Source: Brachionus rotundiformis (Eukaryota > Rotifera > Eurotatoria > Ploima > Brachionidae). Taken from it: 64,000 nt of DNA. Below the pieces are notes generated by a model. The model searched no databases. It was given only the letters and a program-made list of their open reading frames with translations, and had not been told where the DNA came from. How positions within the stretch are numbered: position 1 is the first letter of the stretch; the number at the start of each line of letters is the position of its first letter. The stretch covers positions 4,956,336-5,020,335 of the forward strand of contig JAESIW010000200.1 in NCBI GenBank assembly GCA_016802295.1, in the 5' to 3' direction. Both the position numbers and the translations under genes were made by a program. Shown piece by piece: positions 1-9,712 of the stretch.

Positions 1-127
1 TTTTTTACTTTGTTGAAATAAATAAATAATATAAAACATTGAATTGATATTATGTTAACTTAGATAAAATAATATTAATAATAACTATTTTAAAATAAAA
101 TTTATATTCACATAATTCAAAATAGAA

Positions 128-1324
128 ATGAATTTTTTTGAACCTTTTGCCGATAAGCCAGCCATCATTCTTGACATAGGCCGAGCTTATACAAAATGCG
201 GCTTTGCTAACGAGCCAGCTCCTCACGCCATCATACCAACCCAAGTTACTCTAAACTCAAAGCGTCAATCATTATACGATTACAAATTATTACCACATGG
301 GATTGAAACGCTAAAGGAAATGTTAATAGAATTTTTGTATAATATCTATTATAAGATTTTAAATGCCAACTCGAGAGAACGTAAAGTTGTTATTGTTGAG
401 TCAATATTGACCCCTAGCGAGTTCCGCAATATTCTTGCTGATGTTTTATTTAATGATTTTCATGTGGTATCACTTCTATTTATTCCAACAAATCTGGCAT
501 GTACATACACTCTTGGAATTAGCCATGCGCTTGTTGTTGACATGGGTTACAGTGAGTGTCAGATAGTTCCAATCAGCGATGGATATTCATTAACCAATTT
601 ATGTTCATTTGTGAAGCTAGGAGCTCAACATTTGCATGAAAATTTAAAAAATTTGATTGAGAAATACGCTCTGGTGACTGTAAATGGTGAAAAAGTTCTG
701 TTTTCTAGCCTAGTCAAAAGACCAACTCTTCGAGAAAGCGATCTTGAAGACATAAAGCTTAGATGTTGTTTTGTAACTAGCTTTGCCAGAGCTCAAATAA
801 TATACCAAGAAATGGAACAAAAAAAAACCGATTCATTCGATGATTTAGAGTTTGAATTTGCTCCCGAATGTGAATACAATCTTGACAATTTAATTATACA
901 CATTCCTGGACAAGTGAGAGAAATGGCTTGTGAAATATTTTTCAAAAATGAAATTGATTTTGACCAAAGTCTGCAGCATTTAATCCTAGACACTTTGTCC
1001 AAAACACCCATAGATATAAAAAGAGAGCTTGCATCTAATGTGGTTTTGGCTGGTGGGGGTTGCATGCTGGATGGGTTTAAGACTCGATTGGCAAAGGAAA
1101 TAACTTATCTTCTTGAAAATGATTCAAAAATTCTTCCTGTACAAAATTTGAGTTATCATAAGCCACCTAGTCACGATAATTACACAGCATGGCTTGGTGC
1201 TGGTATATTCGGCTCATTAGATGTTCTCGACCACTATAGTATCCAAAATTCAAAATATAAAGAAATCGAAAGATTGCCTGATTGGTTTACAATGGATATA
1301 AAAAACGACCAAGTTCAAATATGA
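128..1324 (+). CDS. ACTR10: Actin-related protein 10 (dynactin pointed-end subunit)
   Basis: Single-exon gene of 398 residues, close to the roughly 417 of vertebrate ARP10. The N-terminus has the actin-fold phosphate loop in its ARP10 form (ILDIGRAYTKCGFANEP, near residue 15). The rest follows ARP10 rather than conventional actin: VVIVESILTPSEFR in the first third, LEDIKLRCCFV mid-protein, VVLAGGGCMLDGF near residue 308 and AWLGAGIFGSL near the C-terminus. ARP10 caps the pointed end of the dynactin minifilament with ARP11, p62, p25 and p27, and so serves dynein cargo attachment in the cytoplasm. The ATG at 128 is preceded by an AT-rich leader and no earlier in-frame Met is visible. The family call is firm. 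Absence of introns is notable but shared by several genes here. Confidence 0.93.
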   Translation: MNFFEPFADKPAIILDIGRAYTKCGFANEPAPHAIIPTQVTLNSKRQSLYDYKLLPHGIETLKEMLIEFLYNIYYKILNANSRERKVVIVESILTPSEFRNILADVLFNDFHVVSLLFIPTNLACTYTLGISHALVVDMGYSECQIVPISDGYSLTNLCSFVKLGAQHLHENLKNLIEKYALVTVNGEKVLFSSLVKRPTLRESDLEDIKLRCCFVTSFARAQIIYQEMEQKKTDSFDDLEFEFAPECEYNLDNLIIHIPGQVREMACEIFFKNEIDFDQSLQHLILDTLSKTPIDIKRELASNVVLAGGGCMLDGFKTRLAKEITYLLENDSKILPVQNLSYHKPPSHDNYTAWLGAGIFGSLDVLDHYSIQNSKYKEIERLPDWFTMDIKNDQVQI

Positions 1325-2977
1325 GTCTTACTTTTTAAATATCTTCTTAATCTAGAGTTCCTATTTATTGCGATCTATCTTAAATAAATCTTTATTGTTT
1401 AAGTTCTTTCCATTTTATAAACAGAATTAGATTAATTCCAGTTTTATCTTGTGGCAAGATTTTTTTTGGTTAGAAACGATAAAACTGCGATTTAGCAAGC
1501 ATTCCGCAGATACTGATGAAAGACATTTTTAATCAATTATTATGATTAATGTTCACGATAAAGGCAAATTTCTTCCCTTAAATGTCTTGGATTAGAGAGA
1601 TAGTTTAGTTATTGAATACTGCCAGATTAAACTGGATTTTGAGATCAGGCCCATGCTGACTATTGAAAAAACTAATCTTTATATGTAATTTTACATTCTA
1701 TGTAGATTAAAATGTAGGCTTAAATTCAATATTTAAAATAAAATATAGCCAGCTTATAATTAAATCAACTCGAATAAATAATATTTTCGTGAGATTAATT
1801 AAAAAGGAAAATTTATTTTACTTTAATTATACTAAGATAATTTTTTTGATTGTCCCTTTTCGAAAAAAAGCTGAATTATTTTTTTAATTTCAAAAATAAT
1901 TATAATTATTTTTATCAGATTTTTTATAAATAAATGAACATTTAATTGAATCGAATAGAACGAAAATAAAATTTTGCGTCAAACATTTAATTGTTTGATT
2001 TGGATGTTTTTTTTTCCAAAAATTAAATCAATAATTTAAAATTCCTTAAATATATGGATCAACAATTACAAAAATTAATCAATTGCATCAAAAAAAATAG
2101 TAATACCTGTTGACTTAAAAATTATATTTTTGAAAAACTAGAGAAATTTAAGAACATAATTAAAAAAATTAATTTAAGCAAACAAAAATTTTTCAACAAA
2201 TTTAAATTAATATTCCTTCTTTAATTTGGTCAAAATAACAAATTATAAAATAAAAATCATGTTGATATCAATATTAGACGATTAATAAAAAAATTTAAAT
2301 AAAAGAATAAATTAGACTTAATGTACAACTATTGATAATCTTTCACAATCACTTTTAGATTCTAAAATTTATAAATCCACTTATCTTGAAAATATATCTG
2401 AAAATTAAAGTTAGGATTATTGAATTAAATTGTAAATGAAAGTTATAAATGAAATCCAAATTTAGTATTTTAAATCTATCCATTCATTAGAAAAAAAACT
2501 CTAAATTAATCTTTTCAATTAAGGATATGTTTTTTCCGCTTTTTTAAAATTTAAAAATAACTTATTTACTATTTATATATAAACTTATTTGTTTGCTCGT
2601 TTTATAAGGGTACAAATAAACAAAAAGTAAATTAATTGCTTAAAAGTAAAAATGTACTGAGAATGACCATAACAAAAATAAATGATAATAGATATATTGC
2701 ATCAGATCAACAAAAATGTTTAGCAAAAAATATTTTAAAAATAAAGATGTATAGTATCATCATTAAATACTTTAAAGTAAATAGAGTTAATATTAGAGTT
2801 GAAAATATTAAATGATGATTTTTAAAAGAATATTTGATGAATTTTTATTTAAAAATTTTAAAATTTTAAAAATAACAAGAAATTTTTCAAGGATGTTTAC
2901 ACTTAATAAATATTTAATAGTTTTTAAATCCTTTCTTTATTAATTAATTAGCTATTATTTTAAGCAAGTAAATTAGA
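1325..2977. other. Gene-free AT-rich intergenic stretch
   Basis: Between the end of ACTR10 and the end of LIAS, which are convergent. Only homopolymer-rich AT sequence is seen. No ORF with coding character, tRNA fold or repeat array was recognised. Confidence 0.6.
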
Positions 2978-4075
2978 TTAAGTAGATTCTGAAATTTCTT
3001 TCGATTTTCGCTGATTTAAAATATTTGTTATAAAAAATTCACCAGCTTTATATGAAGATCGGACTAAAGGTCCACTAGCTGTATAAAGAAATCCCATTTT
3101 ATCACCGACTTCTTTCCAATGGTGAAATTTTTCAGGTGTCACAAATTCAGATACTTTCAAATGCCTCTTAGTTGGTTGCATATATTGACCAAAAGTGAGA
3201 CAGTCAACACCATTTTGTCTCAAATCTTCCATTGTTTTCATCACGTCATCATCTGTCTCGCCAAGGCCGAGCATCAGCGATGTTTTAGTGATTAATTTCG
3301 GATTGTACTTCTTAGCATTGACTAAAACATTAATTGACTGTTTATAATTAGCTCGAGGATCTCTCACTAGCCATTGTAGTCGCTCAACAGTTTCTACATT
3401 ATGAGCAAAAACATTCAGACCGGATAAAGCAATTGTTTCAACGCATTTCTCATCACCACGGAAATCTGGTGTCAAACATTCGACATATATATCAGGATTT
3501 AAATTTTTGATTTCTCTTACAGTCTCAGCAAAATGGTTAGAACCTTGATCGGACAGATCGTCTCGATCGACTGATGTTAGGACAACATAATGAAGATTCC
3601 ACTCCGAGATAGCTTTTGCGGTGTTGATAGGTTCCAAAGGATCCAAAGGCGGTGGAGCCTTGTTTGTCTTAACTGAACAAAATCTGCAGCCTCGAGTGCA
3701 TTGATCGCCCATTATCATAATTGTAGCAGTGGCAGTTTGGTTTTCACCTCCTCCCCAGCACTCGCCAATATTAGGACACTTGGCTTCTTCACATACTGTA
3801 TTCAGTTTAAGACCTTTGAGAGTGTCTTTTAGTTTTGAATAATTTTTTCCCATTGGAATTTCAGTTTTGAGCCAAGGTGGCAATCTGAGACGCTCACGAC
3901 TGGTACGCTTTAAAACAAGTCCATCATATTTATCATTCGGATTGAGAAAGTCCCTAAAGTCAGGTCCTTCATTTAGTTTTTTTTTTAAATCTTCCAATTT
4001 ATTAGTGCTTTGATATCTAACAGGCTTGTTGTTAAGACATCTTAAACTATGAGTTAATATCTTTTGAGTCTGCAT
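2978..4075 (-). CDS. LIAS: Lipoyl synthase, mitochondrial
   Basis: Single-exon gene, 365 residues, normal for the family. It makes lipoyl groups by inserting two sulfurs into octanoyl chains on carrier proteins of the mitochondrial 2-oxoacid dehydrogenases and the glycine cleavage H protein. The auxiliary cluster cysteines lie in [12 protein letters not shown] (C95, C100, C106). The radical-SAM CxxxCxxC is CTRGCRFC (C126, C130, C133). The C-terminal RSSY serine motif that completes the auxiliary cluster is present near residue 340. The first 25 residues are basic and hydroxyl-rich without acids, as in a mitochondrial presequence. Start ATG at 4075. The neighbouring KCTD gene starts 68 bp away on the other strand, so the two very likely share a promoter. 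Confidence 0.96.
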   Translation of the reverse strand: MQTQKILTHSLRCLNNKPVRYQSTNKLEDLKKKLNEGPDFRDFLNPNDKYDGLVLKRTSRERLRLPPWLKTEIPMGKNYSKLKDTLKGLKLNTVCEEAKCPNIGECWGGGENQTATATIMIMGDQCTRGCRFCSVKTNKAPPPLDPLEPINTAKAISEWNLHYVVLTSVDRDDLSDQGSNHFAETVREIKNLNPDIYVECLTPDFRGDEKCVETIALSGLNVFAHNVETVERLQWLVRDPRANYKQSINVLVNAKKYNPKLITKTSLMLGLGETDDDVMKTMEDLRQNGVDCLTFGQYMQPTKRHLKVSEFVTPEKFHHWKEVGDKMGFLYTASGPLVRSSYKAGEFFITNILNQRKSKEISEST

Positions 4076-4143
4076 GGCGACTATATTTTCATTATTTATA
4101 TATAAATATATTATATCTAAATTATAATTAAAATAAATTTGAA
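4076..4143. promoter_or_regulatory. Very short divergent promoter between LIAS and a KCTD-type gene
   Basis: Only 68 bp separate the LIAS ATG (minus strand) from the ATG of the BTB gene (plus strand). The interval is almost pure A/T. It must contain both 5' untranslated leaders and the core promoters unless these overlap the coding regions. No classical motif can be assigned with confidence beyond TATATA-like runs. Confidence 0.45.
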
Positions 4144-4570
4144 ATGGATGCTTTGGAAATAAATGTGGGTGGCCGTATTTTTGCTACATCGCTAAATACA
4201 CTAACCAAATATAAAGATTCAATATTTGCTAAGATGGCAATAGGAACTTATCCATTTGGCAAAGACAAAAATAGTAAGTAAACGAAATATTTCGTTTTAA
4301 ATCAAAAAAAATTATAATCAAGTATAATTTATTCAAATAATTTAATTATTTGTTAATTTTTTCTATAATTTGTGTTTAGATTTGTTATTTATAGATCGTA
4401 GCGCTGAGTTATTCACTTATGTACTTCAGTATTTGCGCGCTGAGCAATTAGATGTTCACAAACTAATAGGTGATCAAAAAATTGATTTGTACAAGGCTTT
4501 GCTTACAGAAGCTAAGTTTTATAATTTAAATTCATTTGTTTTTTATCTAGAAAGTAAAATAAAAAGTTGA
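4144..4570 (+). CDS. KCTD-type BTB/T1 domain protein, single domain
   Basis: Two exons, 4144-4273 and 4380-4570, split by a 106-nt intron (GTAAGT...TTTAG) in phase 1; predicted protein 106 residues. It starts with the T1-type BTB signature ([16 protein letters not shown]), followed by the expected DSIFAKM, and after the intron [17 protein letters not shown], the typical core helix-strand region of KCTD proteins and Kv channel T1 domains. KCTD proteins oligomerise through this domain and often serve as CUL3 substrate adaptors. This one stops right after the BTB fold, with no C-terminal substrate-binding domain, so it may be a dominant-negative or scaffold form. Family call firm, role unknown. 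Confidence 0.85.
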
Positions 4571-5912
4571 TAAATTGATTTTACTTAATTTATTCAGAAA
4601 TAAATTAATAAATTTTATTTTGAATACTTAACTTGTCAAATGTAACAGGATTTGTTCATTTATTTTTTAGCATATCAGCTCGTGGTTTTAATAATTTGGT
4701 AACAATTTAGTCACATTCTTTTCCAAAACTTTTTCTCAAAATTTGGAACCGATTGATCTCAAATTGTTGAAATGGAAAAATGTGATCATTTTTACTGGTA
4801 TGAGGAAACTAGAAAAATTTTGTGTTAAAAATTCTTGTGCTCTGAAAAAAAAATTAAGTCAAATTGAAGTTGTCGATCAAATTTTAATTATCATGCCAAT
4901 AAATTAATATTAAATAAAAGTTTTAGGTATTTTTAATTGAAAATTTATTAATGATGTATAATTATGATTTGTTCAACATGAAAATATGTTTCTGTATTAG
5001 TTTGATGATAAGAAAATAGTTAAAAGCTTCTTTTATTATAACTTTTTAGCATGATCATTAAATTTCAATAATTAAGTTCAATTTTCCAGTATGCAGATGA
5101 TTTGGATTTGGTGAAGGAAAGCAAGCAGAAGTGCATCAACATTTTAAATCAGTAAATATTAAACAGCCAATGGTCAGCAAATTGAAAAAGAACATTGATT
5201 AATTACCAAAATTAAAATACTTAACCAATTTCAAACTCAAAATCTTTTTCATAATTTACCAAGTTTAATATCAAAATTACTTTGTTGTTATTGGTAAATA
5301 AGGAATATAATTTAAAGTTAAATAATGATTAATTTTAAAAATTCTTTCTGCTTAAGCGATTAAAGCACAAACAAAGCTTAATTTTAATCTCGTTTTTCCA
5401 TAAACTTAGTTACCAATTGAAACTTAACCATCTTTTTTCTCTAATGAATGGTTAGCTTTAATTAGTCGCTCGCAACAGCAGTCTGCATATATTATTTCTT
5501 AACTAATTTTGGTAAAATGCTATCGATTTTGTTTCAAAAAACTTTGAGACTTTTACCAATTTAACATGAATTTATAAAGATTTTTCAAACAAGTAAGTTT
5601 TGGAATTTTCCAAAAGTTACAGTTTTTGTTTTTAAGAGATGATTTTTTTCTTAATTAAAAATTAGTTTAGATAAGAAAATATATTTTGTATCTGACATGT
5701 TTTGGTTAGCTTTTAAAATTATAAGAAATTTCTTCAGATTTCAGAATTTTTAGTTACTTAAAAGACTATTTTTAGCTTTTTTTTATACAGTGTAGTCATA
5801 AATTTTATGATTTTATATCTATAAGCGCATTTAATTTTAGAGCAATATCATTGAAAAGGCATTTTAGAAGCGTTTATTTTATTATTAAATTTATTTATTC
5901 AATCTTAAAATG
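4571..5912. other. Intergenic stretch with a reverse-transcriptase scrap
   Basis: AT-rich DNA without a complete gene. The only recognisable item is a short reverse transcriptase fragment at 5081-5152, annotated separately. Confidence 0.6.
5081..5152 (+). mobile_element. Non-LTR retrotransposon reverse transcriptase scrap
   Basis: Reading from 5081, the frame gives IFQYADDLDLVKESKQKC followed by a few residues and a stop at 5150-5152. YADDLDLV is the catalytic palm motif of LINE reverse transcriptases (hydrophobic-ADD-hydrophobic). Nothing recognisable flanks it, so this is a decayed fragment of about 24 codons. Confidence 0.6.
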
Positions 5913-6597
5913 TTAAAATTCTCTTTCTATCTTGGACTGTTGATAAGCCTTGGTTTTAACATAGTCTGAAACGTTGGATTTTTCTTCCACACTACGCTTT
6001 ATTTTGTATATATGAGGAAATCTTTCGGTAAATTGCGGATCCGATGGAAAGTAGTGTTTGGCCATTTCGTAAACAAACAAATCTGCATATGAGCATTTAT
6101 TGGCCACGCACCAATCTCCATTATTGGAGTACAATTTAATCAAATTTTCTACAGTATCTGCTGCACTCTCCACATCATTGTTCAGGTAGTCTTTGAGATT
6201 AATTTTTTTGCTATCTATGTCCTCAATATTGAATACATTTCGATAATAGGTATCAATTAAAAGCATGACTGTCTGAGCAATAGCATCAGCCTTAGCCTGA
6301 AAAAAAAAATTCGAAATTTTGCTTTGCTAATTTACAATTTACCTGGTCGATGTGGTTTTCTCCAGCCAAATTAAACTCTTTTGCCAAGTATCGGCATATT
6401 ACAGATATCAAAGGAATTTTGTCCTCATTTATCTTCAAGTAGGGCATAAAGCCCAAACTTGTGTCAGAATCGGTATAATTTTCAATAAAATTATCCTCAT
6501 ATTTTTCTCCTGCACAGTGGAATATCAAACGGCATAGTTCGACTTTTCCATGTTTATTAAAATAGTTTAGGACGTATTTGTTTTCTGTGCTAGTCAT
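5913..6597 (-). CDS. Sigma-class glutathione S-transferase (copy A)
   Basis: Two exons, 6597-6343 and 6296-5913, with a 46-nt phase-0 intron (GTAAAT...TTTCAG); 212 residues, normal for cytosolic GSTs. The thioredoxin-like N-domain starts with YVLNYFNKHGKVELCRLIF, with Tyr12 in the catalytic position of sigma GSTs. The cis-Pro region reads MPYLKI. The usual QS-A-A-R glutathione-binding helix is altered to ISVICRYLA, so the conserved Gln-Ser pair is replaced. The all-alpha C-domain ends in a typical SYADL-x-VYEM helix. It would conjugate glutathione or isomerise prostaglandin-like substrates if active. It is the most diverged of the cluster; the changed glutathione-site residues leave activity open. 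Confidence 0.86.
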
Positions 6598-6779
6598 GGT
6601 TAATTTCTTAAATTTAATTAATTGTTTAGCATTTATTTATACTTGGCAATATATCATAAAATATGTAGCAAAATAACAGAAATTCCTTTCTAAATTTGAA
6701 TTCAAATATTTTTTCAAGGATACATCGAAAAAAACTAAAAATAGCTTTATTAATAAAATCTAATAATAATTAAAGTTCT

Positions 6780-7446
6780 CTAAAATGGGGTTTCTGGACG
6801 CTTTTTGACATAATCAGCGACACCTGAATTGGTGTTAACATTGCTGTAGATTTTATTCAGCACTGGAAATTTATCCATAAATGTCGCTTCTTTTCTTAAG
6901 AGTGAATAAATTACATCATAGATTGCCAAATCAGCCCAAGTAAGGGAATCGCCCACCGAATAGCCATTAGAACCATACATTCCGACCAATTTTTCCACAT
7001 TTTTTGCTCCATTTGTTGCTTGTTTTTCAAGAAATTGACTAAATGCTTCGGCCTTATTTTAATTTAAAATAAAAATTTAAAAACAAGATTGTTTTTTCTA
7101 CTTTTTCGTCTTCATCTTTAATTCTAAAAATATTTGAATAATAATAGTTGACTAGTTCCATAATTGTGTCCACAATTGCATCAGCCTGAGCTTGCTGAAG
7201 GTTATTTTTTCCAGCCAAACCCGTTTCGCGAGCTACGAATCGGGCTATTGCCATCGATTGAGGCAATTCAACTGAACCAACTTTAAGATAGGGTAATTGA
7301 CCAAGTGGTGCTTGGTTTTTTCTCGCTGGCCATTCTTCGAATTCGACTCTTTCTTCATTGTATTGCTTGCCAGATGCAGCAAAAATTAGTCGTATTATTT
7401 CTCCACGAGCTCTCAAATTAAAATATACCAAATTGTAATCAGACAT
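6780..7446 (-). CDS. Sigma-class glutathione S-transferase (copy B)
   Basis: Two exons, 7446-7102 and 7052-6780, separated by a 49-nt phase-0 intron (GTAGAA...ATAAG); 205 residues. Tyr8 in VYFNLRARGEIIRLIFAASG is the catalytic tyrosine. LGQLPYLKV contains the cis-proline, and LPQSMAIARFVARE is the canonical Gln-Ser glutathione-binding helix. LTWADLAIYD marks the C-terminal domain. All key residues are intact, so this is probably an active enzyme. The intron position differs from copy A (after residue 115 versus 85), which suggests separate intron histories within the cluster. Confidence 0.93.
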
Positions 7447-7796
7447 CTTTAGTTTTATTTGTTCTAAAATGAATAATGTATTTATAGGTAATCCAACAGC
7501 TTATCTATAAATCCACATGATTTTTTGTCATGAGTTAAGTCTTTTAAAATTTTACCTTCATTGTTAGTATAAATACTTTAATTATATATTCTATTAAATT
7601 TTTTTTTAAATTGAAAACTCTTATCTGTTGCTATGTTAATAAGAAATATTGTTATTACACCAATAAACCTTGTTGCTTAGGTGGTAAAAGGTAATTGTAA
7701 ACTTGTCGTATCTTATCTAAACTAAGTAATGTATAAATAAACTTTATATGCATTATTTTTAAAAATCAAATTCTTTTATTAAAGATATTTTTCAAA

Positions 7797-8111
7797 ATGG
7801 GTTGTGATTCTTCGAAAGCAGTAAATGTTGTTGAGCCTAATACTCAACCAACTGATCGTTCTAAATCAAATACTGGGTCCAGAATTTCGGTTAAAAAGAG
7901 CCAAGCAAGTGTCAGAGATGATCATAACAATTTAGAGAATAATGCTTTGGAAGAAGATACTCAAACTGAAAACGAAAATGAAAACAATAATGAAAATGAA
8001 AACTATAATGAAAATGAAAATGAAAACTATAATGAAAATGAAAATGAAAATGAAAATGAAAACAATAATGAAAATGAGAATGATAATGATAATCAAATCG
8101 AAGTGGATTAA
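7797..8111 (+). CDS. Acidic Asn/Glu-repeat protein with N-terminal dual acylation signal
   Basis: Single-exon ORF of 104 residues with no recognised domain. It begins MGCDSSK: Gly2 with a small residue at position 6 fits N-myristoylation, and Cys3 fits palmitoylation, so membrane tethering is likely. From residue 55 it is almost entirely Asn/Glu repeats (units such as NENENYNE), encoded by a GAAAATGAAAAT-type minisatellite that can change length. The start closely matches the MGCNSSK start of the GST fusion 950 bp downstream on the same strand, so the two are probably duplicates, this copy lacking the GST domain. The TAA at 8109 is followed in frame by 12 more codons of similar composition before another stop at 8145-8147. 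A reading of the DNA as a decaying paralogue is also possible. Confidence 0.55.
   Translation: MGCDSSKAVNVVEPNTQPTDRSKSNTGSRISVKKSQASVRDDHNNLENNALEEDTQTENENENNNENENYNENENENYNENENENENENNNENENDNDNQIEVD
7965..8093 (+). repeat. GAAAAT/AATGAA minisatellite inside a coding region
   Basis: Tandem 6-nt and 12-nt units of gaaaat with interspersed aacaataat and aactataat variants. All are multiples of three, so the reading frame is preserved, giving (N-E)n with Asn/Tyr interruptions. Confidence 0.8.
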
Positions 8112-8752
8112 CAAGCCCAAGCTCAAAACGAAATAGATAAAAATTAAAAAATTTTCAAAATTTTAGTTTAGTAATTTAATATCTAATAAAATTTTAAACA
8201 TTAAAAAATCTATTAATTATCTATATAAGCAAATTCATCTATTCATATTTAAAAACATCTTATTTATTTTATCTAAAATTTATCTTTTCAGCTTGTGTAA
8301 AATATAAATTGATGTTTAGTTATATTTTGATTAATAGCTTTTCGTAATCTGTAATTTTGTTTAGATTTTTAAATAATTAGCTTCATTAAAAACTTTTAAT
8401 GTATTCTTTCTAATTTCTCAAAAATTAATCCCATGGAAAAAAATTTAACAATTAATAATGTTTTCAGCTACGATTATAAGAACTAATTAAATTTGTATTC
8501 AGCTTATAAGCAGCTCTCGTAGCAAGACCAAGTTAAATTGTGTATACCCGTTGATAATACTTATATATTATTATTATTATCATTACTAATTTATATTTTA
8601 AAAGGTATTTTAAATATTATCTTTATCATAAAACAAAAACTATCTTTGATAAAATTATGTTGCCTAGACACTCTAAATGGCCATCATATCAGCAATAATA
8701 AAATATTTAGATTTAAACATACTTTTTATAAAATAAATTTTAAATTTTTATC
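8112..8752. other. Short intergenic stretch between the two MGC-type genes
   Basis: AT-rich; no GST-like exon was found here, so the upstream MGC protein does not seem to continue into a GST domain. Confidence 0.5.
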
Positions 8753-9712
8753 ATGGGTTGTAATTCTTCAAAAACTGAAAAAGTTATAGATCCGGAAAAA
8801 CAGACTTTTTCTGGTACTATGATACACACAGAGAATGAAACTTATTCACAAAGTGAAATAAATTCACAGAATGAAATTGATGAAATTAATTCACAGAATG
8901 AAATTGATGAAATTAATCCAGATGATAATAAATCAGAGAAAAAAGGTGCTGTTTCAGGAAGAGACTTAGTTAAGCGTAATTACAAGCTGAGCTATTTTGA
9001 TTTCAATGGAAGGGGCGAGCTTTTAAGATTAATATTTGCTGTATCAAATACAGATTACATTGACGAAAGAATAAAATTCGAAGATTGGAAAGAAAAGAAA
9101 ATAAGTACATAAAATATTCTTTTAAAAAAATGTCCAGAATAAAAATTTCAGATATCTTTAGATGCTCCTTTAAAACAAGTTCCTATTCTGAAAGTTGATG
9201 ACGAACCAGTTCTGGTTCAATCAATGGCGATTGCAAGGTATTTGGCAACAGAAATGAACTTAGCAGGTCGCGATAATTATGAGAAGACAAAAGTTGATTT
9301 TGTACTTGATTTATGCAAAGAATTTATGGATCATTTTGCAGTTTATGTTGCACCAGAAATACTATTTCCGTCTGACGAAAAAGAGGAAATAATCGAAGAT
9401 TTTTTGAACAAAATAGCTAAGTATTTTTTACAAAAGATTCAAATTTTGATTCAAAAATTTGGCACAAATGGATATGCTGTAGGAAATGAAGTAATTTAAA
9501 ATATTATTTCATTCTGGGAATCTATTTTATTTTTTTATTAGATTACTGTTGCTGATTTGTTTATATATGATTTAGTAACCAATATGATAAAATTAGATCC
9601 TTTCATTCTAGAAAATTATCCAAATTTAAAAGAAAATAGAAATCAAGTTGAAGAAAATCAAAATTTACAATCTTATTTTAAAGAGAAAAGAAAATCAAGA
9701 AATTCTAATTGA
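8753..9712 (+). CDS. Sigma-class GST with membrane-anchoring N-terminal extension
   Basis: Three exons, 8753-9104, 9162-9490 and 9542-9712, introns of 57 and 51 nt; 283 residues. Residues 1-7 are MGCNSSK, a myristoyl-Gly2 and palmitoyl-Cys3 type signal. Residues 8-72 are a polar acidic linker containing two copies of NSQNEIDEI. The GST domain starts near 75, with catalytic Tyr81 in KLSYFDFNGRGELLRLIF, the cis-Pro loop LKQVPILKV and the QSMAIARYLA glutathione helix intact. NEITVADLFIYD across the second intron is the usual C-domain motif. The first junction was chosen because it restores the same W-to-APL spacing as in copy B. Expected to be a functional GST held at a membrane. I know of no family with this architecture, but could not search. 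Confidence 0.88.

Noticed and set aside
7932..8136. Frames rich in Ile/Phe or Met/Lys over the Asn/Glu repeat
   Set aside because: They are alternative readings of the same minisatellite; only the MGC frame has a sensible start.
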